64,000 nucleotides of DNA from positions 157,509,582-157,573,581 of the forward strand of contig NC_073692.1 in assembly GCF_029784155.1 (NCBI RefSeq), in the 5' to 3' direction. Shown piece by piece: positions 23,779-35,800 of the stretch. A model generated the notes under the pieces. That model was not told where the DNA came from and made no database searches. It saw only the letters and a list, made by a program, of their open reading frames with translations. The translations under genes were made by a program, and so were the position numbers. Numbering within the stretch: the first letter of the stretch is position 1; the number at the start of each line of letters is the position of its first letter. Origin of the DNA: Uranotaenia lowii. Lineage: Eukaryota; Arthropoda; Insecta; Diptera; Culicidae.

Positions 23779-24329
23779 TTTTAATTTAGGATAGTTTTAG
23801 TTTTTAGTAGTAAGTTTAAAATATTTTTTGACATTACAGGACGTCTCCTACATAAAAATACTTGATTGCACTCAGCAAAATTAATTCAAATAAATAAATT
23901 ATAGTGATTAATAAACTATAGGGCTCTGGACAGTTCATCATTGAACTGAACACCTAATTTAATGTAATAATGTAATATAAATGTAATGATGAATTGGTAC
24001 AAATAAAGACATATTTAAAAAAAAAAATCTAAGTTCATATTTGAATTCCGAATTTAGAAACGTTTTTGAATCCAAGTTTCAGATAATAATTCCTAAATAT
24101 TAATTACTAACCCAAAAGCGTAATTTATATCAGAACTTTTGAACGGAAGCTTCCAAAAATCGTTAATTTTAGCTTTGATAAAATTTGCTTTAAAAATATG
24201 TAAGTAAAATACATATTTCGAATGACTCAATTTAAATTTTGTTTTGCATTTGCAAATGAAGTGAAACAATTCGGACAAAATTTGGGACTAAAATTCTACC
24301 AACCAATGAGGAAACTTGGGAAAAACTGT

Positions 24330-24580
24330 AAATTCCTTTTTGAATTACTTGAAAATGTGGAAAATTTCTCCTAACGCTTCCAAAACTCAACTTATTTTAT
24401 TTCCCCATAAGACAAAAGCAAAATCATTCCACCACGTTTAATGGGGTTTCATTAGAATGGTCTGATCACGTGAAGTACTTGGGACTCACACTTGATCGGA
24501 ATCTTACCTTTAGAAATCACATTGAACATATTCAATCTAAATGTAATAAATACACTAAATCCCTTTATTATCTCATCAAC
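24330..24580 (+). mobile_element. Fragment of the same Jockey family (ORF2 C-terminal part)
   Basis: Nearly identical to 23204-23475 of the upstream LINE, with a deletion of about 30 nt near 24415. It starts at AAATTCCTTTTTGAATTAC and ends at CTCATCAAC, exactly where the upstream copy switches to GC-rich sequence. No poly(A) follows, so it is not a simple 5'-truncated insertion. Confidence 0.85.
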
Positions 24581-24585
24581 ATCTT

Positions 24586-25759
24586 TGCCCGAAAATCATA
24601 ATAATGTTGTACTTCCCGATAAAACTTAATGGCCATCTGGCCCAGCAGGATTATAGGTATGATTTGCAGTTGACTTGGAATTTAAGATGAGCAGAAACTT
24701 CGACGGTGGTATATATCTCTGATAGTGAGTTTTTAAAAATCCAGAAAAGCTTTCTTCCGCGTGAACTCCAAAAAAACTGTTTTGGTAAACTACCTCGAAA
24801 TTGTGAAGGTAGGATGAAATAAATCTGGAAAATAAGTATCGCGACTAAATTTGATTTTCGACTTGACAATGGAAAAAATGTGGTTTAATGAAATAAAAAC
24901 AAAAGTTTTTGATTTCCAACCTGTTTTTTCTTATTCAAAATTAACCCAGAACGTTTGTTTTATTATTTTTCGTCATGTTAACGAAGAAATTAAGCAGTTT
25001 GATTAAGTAGTATAGCTGAAATGTCAAATATCTCGTTGCTAGAGGAAAATCTCTTAAATATCCTTTAAAAACCTTTGAAATACAATAAAATTGCCTAAAA
25101 ATGCGTTTATCTATTCAAACAGTAAGTAGAAGCATTATAATGCACTTTTCCAGTTAATTTTAAGAAATAATCTTGATTGTTGTAGAAAAACATAAGTAGT
25201 AGTATTTTCTCATATTTTTGGTTCTCAACGTCAGTTGCTTCATCTAAAAACTGTGAACTTGTGCTTGATTTATCCGAAACAATTTAAAACAAATTGTAGA
25301 TGAATATTTTGATGATTATCATTAATTCAAATTATAACAAGCGTAAAACACAACCCCGTTTCAAATAAAAAAACCGAGCAGTATCCTGGCAAATCTGAGC
25401 AAAATTCATGCTTATTCGATAAAATCAAGCGAAAGATAGAACAACATTACTTGAAACTTTAATTTTTCGTCAAAGCTCATCAAATTGTGTTCGATGCCTA
25501 CGAAAAAAATCCCTATTGGTGTAGACGAAAATAACTCTGAAAAATTTATTTTTTTGTTTTTGTACCAAGAACAAAAACTTATCATAACTCAATTTGATTT
25601 TTCTTGGTAAATTTAGCAAATCCGGGCAGTTTTTCATAAAATCTCGATATTCGGGCCTGACTGGACTCGCCTAGATTTGTTTTAATTTCCGGGCAAAACC
25701 GGACAACATGGAATGCATATTCTAGGAGTTTAAAAGAGCGAGGAAGCAAAATTTGTTTA
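24586..25759. other. AT-rich spacer with a diverged repeat
   Basis: No gene. 25375-25710 has CCTGGCAAATCTGAGCAAAA and CCGGGCAAAACCGGACAAC wording that recurs at 37480-37800 and, inverted or diverged, inside both hAT copies (16550-16640, 55820-55935). Confidence 0.45.
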
Positions 25760-25785
25760 CGTTAACCAACATACATCTTTTTTTA

Positions 25786-27535
25786 TGTATGTATGTTGTA
25801 TGTTGATAATCCACCATGGGTGCACGGATTCATCGCAGTTTCACCAAAGTATGGATTCATACGCATTATCCGGATAAACTCTAACTCCATACCCGGCACC
25901 ATGGCTTCGTGTGATCTGTTCTGAAGTGAATGTATAACGTGTCATTGTACGTATATATTTGGGAGAACAACTTAATCAGATACAGCACCAGTTCAAAATC
26001 TTTAACATGTTCAGTGTTAAACATTTACTTCAGGTATTCCGGCATCCGTGTATATACCTGGCCAGTTGGCACCTGATTGAACGTTCCTATTCTTTTAATA
26101 AAACCAAAATATGTACATTTGAAACCAAAAAAGAACAATCTCACCAAGTTTTTAGGGATAGATTCCTACGTTTCCCGTATGCATGGGCAACAGCTCCAAC
26201 TTGATCGCTATTCGTGCGCATTCTTCCTAGTACACATCCAAAATCTGGATTTGCCGTTTGATACTTTGCGTATGGTAAAAGCATTCGCACATTCCCGCGA
26301 AACGCGATATTATTATTCACTGCATTTTTTTGAGTGACCTCAAGTCGCAGCTTTTCTCACCCATTTTCTTCAAATTGGGGTTCCGTGACGCTCGAAACAC
26401 AAATTCAGCAAACCGATTATGATTGACAACTGAGGGACAAACAAAACCACTGGAAAAGCTCCACTCAGATGGCTAGCAAGAGTCACTACAGCGCACTTTG
26501 CTCGGCCATAAATTTGTTCTTGAAACTAGAACCATTTTTTTCGCTTATACTTTTTTAAGAATCACCCCGGATCATTAAATAGAATTTCTCTACACTGCAC
26601 ATTGCACTCTTCTTTTCGATGATCAGAATAAGCGCCTTATCATTGCATGTCAGTTGCGCAATGCTTATTCCTTGTCAATTTTTGCTTCCTCAAAAAAAAA
26701 AAGAAAATTCAAATTCTCAATAATTTCTTGTGTACGATTTATAACCTTTTTAAGAAAAAACCTCCTCCGGGATACTGTATCATTTTGAAACTCTTCAAAC
26801 TATTTACTTCAAACCAAAATTACCGCTTCACATAGCACAAGAATGTTAAAAGCCCACATTAATGCAAGGGAAACACGAATACTAGCTTCGGACTGTAAGT
26901 TTGGATAAGTATTTTCAGGGCTTTTTTCAACTTTCAATTCATATTCCATTTACGAATAACATAAGTACACGTTGGCTTACGCACTGCTTTTGGTCAGAGA
27001 AGATATAGCTTTAATTTCGCTTTTGCATCCCATACTTTAATGAGCGTCAGCCCCACCCACAAACACTTCACTTAATAAACTCAAGCCCAGACTTGTTCAA
27101 CCCAACCCATCACTAACTACACAACAATCTTTGACGCCCGATTCCACATTTTTCGCCAGATATCCGATTTATTTAAATTCCATTAATCAATCACTTTCTT
27201 GGACACTATTCGGTAAACCTTAAAATTCGATTCTATCCCCCATTAACCGATGTACGAAAACCTACCTAAAATATAGTAGGCGACGATTTGATTCAAACAC
27301 AAACTACAACACAACACTGGCTTGCCTAAATTGGCCCTGGGGCGTAGTGCGGCTTTTCGCTTGCCCAAAACTTACATCTGCTTTTTTCTGTAACAAACTT
27401 TTCCAATCAATACACAACACTACAAATCAGCTACAATAAAACCCGGCAAGTTCTTCTCTAATTTGTGAACAAACAAACGCAACGCGACAATACGGAAAAA
27501 ACACGTCCGCTCTGGTGCGCGGCTTGCTGCGAATC
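25786..27535 (-). mobile_element. Unclassified retroposon-like insertion with a 26-bp target duplication
   Basis: Perfect 26-bp direct repeats, CGTTAACCAACATACATC followed by T7 and A, flank 1,750 bp (25760-25785 and 27536-27561). The length and the T-run at the junction fit target-primed retroposition of a minus-strand element. Its 3' end (left side) carries TATG repeats and about 300 bp shared with the SINE at 16894-17177. The 5' part (right side) is GC-richer, starting ATTCGCAGCAAGCCGCGCAC on the minus strand, and looks like a LINE or processed-transcript 5' UTR. No reverse transcriptase or long frame is present (longest 81-86 codons). Confidence 0.7.
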
Positions 27536-27683
27536 CGTTAACCAACATACATCTTTTTTTAATTTTGAAAATAACTTATAGGATTTTAAATGATTTGATC
27601 AGACAAAAATTTGTTACAATAGATGCTAAATGAAAATCGGAAAAGGCATTTTTCTTTTTTTTGTATTAAAATTTGCACAGATA

Positions 27684-29001
27684 AAGCATGGATCACTACA
27701 AATCTGGACGCACTATTTATTTTACCATAGTGCTCCTAGTTGTCGGATCTGGAATGTTTTGGCAGCACTTTGTAGAGGAATGTTTCTTCTACCAGTGCTG
27801 AAAATTTCATTACGATTCGTTTTGTTTCAAAAAAGTTACACGTGATGGAAGCCGCGAGATGAAAATAAATTTTGAACACCCACGTCGTGGGTCGCCGACG
27901 TGGTCGGGTTCAAAAATCGCGAAATCGTTAAAAATGGTCAAATCAACCGTGTGTAGCGTTCTCAAACGTTTCCGTGAGATGCGTACTATAGATCGGCAGG
28001 TTCATACCAAGCGTCATAGTGGAATTAAGGATCGGAAACTGCATTTGAAGGTGTTGAGAACGATCAAGGAAAACACAGGGTAGTCGGACTATGACATTGC
28101 CAAGAAATTCAACGCCGACCGGTGCACCGTAAGCAGAATTCGTCTACGCGAAGGAATACGATCCTATCGGACCAGTAAGCAACCAAACAGGACATTGAAG
28201 CAGAATTTAGTAGCCAAAGGACGTGCCCGCAAGTTATACAAGAAGGTTCCAACGAAGTTCGACGGATGCATCCTCAAGGATGACGAAACGTACGTGAAGA
28301 TGGATTTTGGGCAGCTTTCTGGCCAAAAATTATGTAAAGCCACTGCAGTGGTGCACTGCACTGGTCATGGTGATGTTCCCGGCAACTTCAAATTCGTTTT
28401 TGCTGATAAGTTTGCAAGAAAGTGTGTGATCTGGCAAGGTATTTGCAGCTGCGGACGAAAAATTCCGGTTTTTGTGAAAAACAAGACCATGGACTCCGAA
28501 ATTTACAAGGAGGAATGCCTGAAAAACTTTTTTTTTCGTACATTAGATCTCACAAAGGACTAGTAAAGTTTTCGCCAGATTTGGCAAGCTGCCACTACAG
28601 CTAGGAGGTTCTACAGTGGTATTGGGACAACGGGTGGATTTTGTCGAAAAGGACATCAACCCACCCAACTGCCCTCAATTCCGCTCTATCGAAAAATTTT
28701 GGGCAATTGTCAAGCAGAAGATGAAGAATGGTAGGACGACTCGGGAAGCAACAGAGATGAAGAGATTGTGGAACAAAATGGCCGCTGAGGTCAGCGAATA
28801 GGGTGTTCAAACTATAATGAGTGATACTCAACCAAAAGTTCGAAAATTCATCAAAACAACATCGGAATAATTTTTTTTATTATTTTTCCTTTAAAGTGTA
28901 ATAAAAACCCTACATTTCAAGTACAAAACATTTTCATTTCGTTTATATAGCTCCGAGATAGATCCGTTTTAATGCGTCCAGATTTGTAGTGATCCATGCT
29001 T
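27684..29001 (+). mobile_element. Tc1/mariner (ITmD37E-type) transposon, decayed
   Basis: Inverted ends begin AAGCATGGATCACTACAAAT and continue CTGGACGCA on both sides, flanked by TA. The 1.3-kb length is normal for the group. It carries a broken transposase whose second Asp and final Glu are 37 residues apart, the spacing that defines the ITmD37E family described from mosquitoes. Confidence 0.92.
27845..28801 (+). pseudogene. ITmD37E transposase, disrupted
   Basis: Cut-and-paste transposase of the IS630-Tc1-mariner group. The N-terminal helix-turn-helix is visible (SKIAKSLKMVKSTVCSVLKR, then DYDIAKKFNADRCTVSRI). Catalytic motifs: first Asp in DDETYVKMDFGQL, second in SPDLASCHYS, Glu in CPQFRSIEKFW. 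Lesions: TAG at 28081 after KENTG; a frame change at the T-run near 28531; TAG near 28601 right after SCHYS; and a one-base loss near 28630 before VDFVEKD. The likely ancestral start, ATG 27845, is out of frame with the next ATG at 27859, so the N-terminus is also damaged. The last frame ends at the TAG at 28799-28801; homology may continue in the next codons. Confidence 0.9.
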
Positions 29002-29136
29002 TATCATTTTCACATACAAACGTTCGGATTTTATTGTTAACATTTTAATAGAAAAAGCTGAGAAATAAGTTTTGTGCTAACCAAAAGAAAGTGCCATTGA
29101 GTAAATGTGTAAATTATTTCAAGAATAAAATATGTA

Positions 29137-30023
29137 GGGGAGAGTGGGGTAACGTGGGTCATGGAGAAACGTGTGCCACTCTGAATATCTCAGATGTGTG
29201 TTGAGATAAAAATCGCAATCCAACTGGCATCGTCGTCGCTTTGGGTAAGCACCTTTTTCTATATGTTGTTGACTTAAATTTGCATTATACGCTTCTTTTA
29301 TTTATCAAGCTTAAAAAAGTTTAAAAAAATTTCTTACACAACTGAACAAGTATTCCTTAGTATACCTTAAGTTTTAACAAAAATATACTCACACGCTTAT
29401 GATCTTAGTTTTGTCATGTTCTTTCACGCAGAAAAGAAATTTTTGATGAAACATCAATAAGTCACACAAAAGAAACCAATTTTGAAATTATAGCTTATGG
29501 GTATCGTGGGCCACATTTTGTGGGCCACCTATATTTTCATGTTTTTTTACACATTTTGAACTTTAAATATGTTTTTCTCTCTGTAAAGTTTTCTTATGCC
29601 AAATGACGAGTTATGAAAAATATTTTGTCCATTATACATGTATAAGGAATTTTGCTTAAACGTTCGTGAGCCAGGTTTCCGAAATTATTTCATACACTAT
29701 TCTTTTTTTATTTCATCACCTGAAATTTCTTTAAAATAACTAAATGAATTATGAAATTACAGTTTTGGGTCAACTCATAAATTTTGCATGTTATTTGGTC
29801 AATTTTGATTTGTTGGTCCACGACTCCTCACCATTATTCCAAATCCAAAAAATATTTCTTTTTTTAAAAAAGTCAGAACTTTAGTAAAATAACTTATTAA
29901 AAATTTGCTTAATGATACGTTAGAAATGTAGAAAACCATACCTTTTTTTATTTTCATTTTATCTTTAATAATAAAGAAGTTATGGAGCATAGAAAAATGT
30001 GGCCTCTGATTCCCCACTCTCCC
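29137..30023. mobile_element. MITE-like element with GGGGAGAGTGGGG ends, copy B
   Basis: Left end GGGGAGAGTGGGGTAACGTG; right end reversed GGGAGAGTGGGGAATCAG. ATGTA flanks both sides (29132-29136 and 30024-30028). Inside are GTGGGCCA words (29504-29530). About 890 bp, no transposase. The ends match copy A at 11806-12784, but there the apparent duplication is only TA. Confidence 0.65.
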
Positions 30024-30028
30024 ATGTA

Positions 30029-30841
30029 TAATTATTTCCTAACTATCTTAGCAGCCCTCCACGTCAAATTGCACTATGTGGAAAACGTTCAAACAAGAAA
30101 AGTATAAAAGTAATTTTTAACATTTTTTACTTTTTTCCGCTTAAATTTGAATTCCACCGATATGTTTTGTTTGCAGCATGAATTACAAGTTAATAAATTA
30201 AAATCTTATGCAGCAAAAAGTTGTGTATTCCATTTCAAGCAGAAAATTATATCCGAAAATGCTTCCCAAAACACTTCTGTTTCGAATCACCAAACATGAA
30301 AGAAATTGCGAAGATATCTAAGTCAACCTACTTACCTATAAAAATTAGATATTTCATATCTCCAAGAAAAATAAAAATGAATTAAGATCAAGAAATCATT
30401 TACAGTAAAATAGATCATATGAGCTGACAATTGACATAGGGCCTTCTGACAAGCCAAGGATCTATTGCAGTCCCAAAGTTTTGATTCCGGAACATACCCC
30501 TTTTATCTACCACCCTACTAAGTACATATGTATTTTGAAAAACAACATCAGAACGTAGATAAGATCAGATTTTTTAACTCTAAAAGCAGTTTTCAAAATT
30601 TATAAAAAAACCCTTCAATTGCTATCCCGATACTTCATTGCACTCACTGAAAATTTCCATATTTATCAGTCTCCCAACTAATGAGATTTTCTTTAGCTTT
30701 AGAGATTTGCCAAATGCGACATTCTTGTGTAGAAATTTCAACATAGGGAAACCCAGACCCAGTGATGAAAAATTAGCATTGGAAGTAAAAGCGCCTTTTT
30801 TGTAAAATAAAAAAAAATAATTAAAAATATTTTTTTTTTTT
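30029..30841. other. AT-rich spacer
   Basis: No gene seen. Ends in a T-run (about 30828-30841) directly before the 5' end of the next LINE. Confidence 0.45.
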
Positions 30842-31448
30842 TGGATTCGTCTTGTAACACTCGTCGAGTAGAGTCGTGTTCTTGCATATCTCGAACATCG
30901 GTTGTACTCGGAAGTGTAAAAGAAAAGTGTCCGTTAAATTCGGGTGTGGATACCGTCCGGACGGTTACCGGTAGTGTTTTGTACCGTGTGGTAGCAAAAA
31001 AGTTTGACTTTCCTGCAATTTGTGAAGGCAGTTGAATTACAGATCCCCTCGCTGGGGGAGAGTGATGTAGTGATCGAATTCAGTATTCAGTGGAGTTTGC
31101 CTACAAACTGATCGACTTGGCCAATAAAGAATAGTCACTGCAGCGCTGGCTGCCATTGTTTGACTATAAGGAAGGCCGCCTCATCTTTAAACTGGTCGTT
31201 CTTGCCCAATGACAATCGTCATCAAAGCCGAAGCAGCCATTTTCATTAATCGAAGGAAGACCACGTGTTTCGGACAATAGCTGTACACTGGACCAAATAT
31301 AAGGCTTATAAAGTGCTTGAATAGTCAGTAAGTCTCTTTTTTTCATTTTCACTTTTTCTACTTCTCTTTTTTCCCTTGAATAATTTCGTTCATTTAGCTT
31401 CGTTTATATTTTCAAAACGGAGGACGTTTGTGTCTCCGCTGAGAAAAT

Positions 31449-32835
31449 ATGAGCGAAGGCGGGGGGTTGGACCCGCCAGTTTTGGATGATGAGATGATCG
31501 TCTTTGAAGAAGAGGAGCATCTGGAGGAATCAGCTGTAGCTGGTCCTTCAAATGCACCTGTTTCTCCGGAAGGTGATTGTTCTACATCATCGAAAGCTGT
31601 GGAAAAATCAACCCGACTCCGAGTCTATCCGGAAGACACATCCTCTTCTGGGCCTTGGGTGGTGTTCATCCGGCCCAAAGCTCACCAAAGATCTGGCGAG
31701 ATGGACCTCCGTTACCAGTGTCGTCAAGGTAAGGCCGAACAAATTGCGCGTTGTTGTGGCTGACCGGAAGGCCGCAAACGGGATTATTGCGAGTAATTTT
31801 TTAAATTTAGAGTATCAGCTCTACATTCCATCTCGAGATGTAGAGATCGAGGGTGTGATCACCGAATCGAGTTTGGAGGCTGAATACGTTAAGTCTCACG
31901 GCGTTGGCAAGTTCAAGAGCCTTGATTCGACTTCGGTCAGAATCTTGGATTGTCGCCAACTCATGACTGCCTACGACGTTGATGGCGTTAAAAAGTATAA
32001 GCCTTCAGCCTCGATTCGTGTGACCTTCTCCGGAACCGCCCTCCCTCATTACGTCTTGATTGACGGAATTTTAAGGCTTCCAGTACGTCTTTATGTGCCT
32101 CGCCCAATGGAGTGCTAAAATTGCATAAAGTTGGGACACACTGCATCTCATTGCTGCAATAAGCAGCGGTGCTCTTGTTGCGGGGAGAATCATGGGGATG
32201 GAGCTTGCTCAGCAATAGAGCAGAAATGTGTCTATTGCGGGGGCTCACCCTATGACATCTCCTCGTGCGAGGCATTTAAAGGCAGCTGGGATAAACAGAG
32301 GCGCTCTTTAAACGTTCTTACGCCGCTATGTTAAAGAGCGCTTCCCCACCGGCCCAAACTCAGCCTAGTAACATTTTTTTCTGTGCTGTCAGTTGATAAC
32401 GACGACACAGACACGGCTGATGAAGTGCAACCAGTCTTCATTGCAGGAGGGTCTCGGAAGCGTACTAAGACGCCCTCTCCAAATCTACCATCGAAAATTC
32501 CTGCGGTAATTTCTTCATACAGGGTGAAAACAAGTTCGACTACTGTGGAAAAGGAAAAACAAGTTCCTCCTGGCTTCCGTGGGAATGTATCATCACAGAA
32601 AAAACCTACAACTGCGGAAACTTCGCCACTCCAAAACCCAAACGTACCAGAATCAACTACTCAATCAGGACTTTTCAAGTTGTCTGATATTTTAAATGGT
32701 ATTTTTTCGTGTTTTAGCGTATCAGAATCTATCAGAGGCATTGTTTTCCCAATGCTTCCTGTAGTAAAGACAATTTTAATGCATATGATGCAAACTTGGC
32801 CCCTCCTTTCAGTGCTTGTCTCTCTCGATGGCTAA
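31449..32835 (+). pseudogene. I-type LINE ORF1 (gag-like), disrupted
   Basis: Starts at ATG 31449 (MSEGGGLDPPVLDDEM) with an acidic N-terminus. A frame change near 31660-31700 leads into the conserved part (VVKVRPNKLRVVVADRKAAN). Knuckles at about 32112-32270: C-x2-C-x4-H-x4-C with a TAA in its second position, then CSCCGENHGDGAC, then CVYCGGSPYDISSC where the expected His is absent. Further frame changes lie near 32310-32380. The tail (DNDDTDTADEVQPVF onward) runs to TAA 32835, overlapping the ORF2 start by 8 nt. Confidence 0.85.
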
Positions 32836-35800
32836 TTTAAGCCGAAAGGTCGGAGATATCACTGTCCTACAGTGGAATTGTCGTAGTCTTATTCCAAAAT
32901 TGGATTCATTGAACTATTTACTTCATAAAACAAATTGTGACATTTTTGCGTTGTCCGAAACATGGCTTTCTTCTCAATCTAACATATCTTTCCACAATTT
33001 TAATATCATCCGTCTGGATCGTGACGATTCTTATGGAGGGGTGCTTTTGGGGATCAATAAGCGCGTTTTTACAGAATCCACCTTCCTTTATCAGGCGGAA
33101 TTGAAGCTGTTGCATGTCATACAACTATAAGAGGTAAGGACATATGTGTTGTCAGTTTGTACTGGCCTCAGAGAGTTGCAGTGGATCGAAATTACCTAGA
33201 GGACCTGTGCTCAGTGCTCCCTGAGCCAAGGTTGATCCTGGGTGACTTCAATTCACACGGAACTGTCTGGGGAGAACAAATCGACGACAGTCGTTCTACT
33301 CTTATCTATGACATTTGCGACAGTTTCAATTTAACAGTTTTGAACACGGGTCAAAAAACACGGGTACCTAAACCTCCTGCAAGACAAAGTGCAATTGACC
33401 TCTCACTCTGCTCAACTTCACTATCATTTGATTGCCAGTGGAAGGTGGTCCATGATCCTAATGGTAGTGATCACTTGCTTATCGAAACTACTATCACCAA
33501 TGGGGTCAGCTCTTCAAACACAAAAAAAATGACATATGACCTTACAAGACACATCGACTGGAAAAAGTACTCGGACGAAATAATAACAGCCATCGATTCT
33601 ATGCATGTTTTACCTCCTTTAGAGGAGTACCACTTTCTTTCAAGTTTGATACATGAAAGTGCACTTTGTGCTCAAACAAAACCCATTCCAGATTCATCAG
33701 TTCCTAGAAGGCCTCCTAATCCATGGTGGGACCAGCAGTGTTCCAAGCTTTATAAGGACAAATCGAAGGCATTCAAACATTTTCGAAAACATGGAACTCT
33801 CGTCCTTTTTGAAGCATACGTTTCTCTTGAAAATCAGTTCAAAAAGTTGATCAAGGGGAAGAAAAAGGCGTATTGGAGGAATTTTGTGGGCGGTTTTTCA
33901 CGGGAAACATCCTTGAGTACCTTGTGGAGAATGGCACGAAGCATGCGTAATCGATCATCTACGAATGAAAGCGAGGAATATTCACATAGATGGATATATA
34001 ACTTCGCACGGAAAGTCTGCTCAGATTCTGCACATGTGCAAAAAATAATCCGAAATCCGCATGCAGATAGGTGTGGTCTGGATTCCAGCTTTTCAATGGT
34101 CGAATTCTCACTTGCTCTCCTCTCTTGCAACAATTCAGCTCCGGGAATTGATAAAATAAAATTTAACTTGTTGAAAAACCTTCCAGATGCCGCCAAATTT
34201 CGCTTGTTAAATTTATTTAATCAATTCTTGGAGCACAACATTGTTCCCCAAGATTGGAGACAAGTAAGAGTCATTGCTATCCAAAAGCCCGGAAAACCAG
34301 CATCTGATCCCAATTCGTACCGTCCAATAGCGATGTTGTCTTGTATACGCAAGTTGATGGAGAAAATGATCTTGTTTCGTTTGGACAAATGGATGGAAAA
34401 AAATGGTCTCCTTTCAGATACTCAATTTGGGTTTCGAAGGGGCAGAGGGACAAACGATTGTCTTGCTTTGCTGTCTTCAGAGATACAAATGGCGTACGCA
34501 AAACGTGAGCAAATGGCTTCAGTGTTTCTAGACATAAAGGGAGCTTTTGATGCAGTTTCAATAGAGGTGTTGTCAGACAAATTGCACTCCCGGGGTCTGC
34601 CTCCTCTATTGAACAACATCTTATACAGCTTGCTTTGTGAGAAACATTTGAACTTTGCTCACGGGGATACTGCAATTATAAGAACCTCTTACATGGGCAT
34701 CCCGCAGGGGTCATGTTTGAGTCCACTTTTGTACAACTTTTATGTAAGTGACATCGACAGTTGTCTCTCTGAAGGTTGCACCCTAAGACAACTTGCAGAT
34801 GACAGTGTGGTGTCTGTAACAGGATCTACGGAGTCTAATCTGCACAGACCTTTACAAGATACTTTAGACAGATTGTCTTGCTGGGCTTTGGGGCTTGGGA
34901 TTGAGTTTTCGCCTCAGAAAACGGAGATGGTTGTTTTTACTAAAAAACATAGACCTGCTCAACCAAAACTTCAACTCCTAGGCAGAACGATCACTCAATC
35001 GAGGTGTTTTAAGTATCTTGGGGTTTGGTTTGATTCCAAGTGTACCTGGAGGGCCCATATTGAGTATCTGAAAGGAAAATGCCAACAAAGAATCAATTTT
35101 CTCCGATCAATCACTGGCACCTGGTGGGGAGCACATCCAGAAGATCTTTTAAAATTGTATCGAACAACCATTCTTTCGGTGATGGAATACGGTAGCTTCT
35201 GCTTCCAGTCAGCTGCCAAATCTCACCTCATCAAACTCGAGCGTATCCAATACCGCTGTCTCCGCATCGCTCTGGGCTTTATGCCCTCAACGCATACCAT
35301 GAGTCTCGAAGTTTTGGCAGGAATACTTCCTCTTAAAGATCGATTCACTCTACTATCACTCCGGTTCCTCATTAGGTGTGAGGTCATGAACCCATTGGTG
35401 ATTGTGAATTTCGAAAGGTTACTTGAGCAAAATATTAAAACTAGATTTATGTCTATATACCAGGTCCTCATGTCAATGGAGGTGAACCCTTCTTCGTATT
35501 CTCCAACTCGTGTTTGTAGCCCAGACTACGATCATTCTTCTGTCCAGTTTGATTTGTCTATGAAGCAGGAAATACGTGGAATTCCGGTCCCTCATCATCT
35601 TCTTCTGATTCCAAGAATTTTCGAAGCTAAATATAGACACGTCGATGCTGATAAAATGTACTTTACCGATGGATCACTTATAGAAGAATCAACGGGGTTT
35701 GGAGTATTCAACCAAATATCTAGCGCCTCTTTCAGTCTCCAGTCACCATGTTCTGTGTATGTTGCAGAGTTGGCAGCTATTCATTGGGCCTTGGATAGTG

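Larger units (their letters stand above)
19519..24024 (+). mobile_element. Jockey-clade LINE, complete but inactive
   Basis: About 4.5 kb with a 5' UTR, ORF1 with three zinc knuckles, ORF2 with endonuclease and reverse transcriptase, and a 3' end AATAAAGAC...A(n). A perfect 14-bp direct repeat AAATCTAAGTTCAT flanks it (19505-19518 and 24025-24038). The 5' boundary carries TCATTCACTTCC, which includes the insect initiator consensus TCATTC, as expected for the internal start-site promoter of Jockey elements. There is no RNase H domain, as in the clade. ORF2 carries several lesions, so the copy is dead. Confidence 0.93.
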
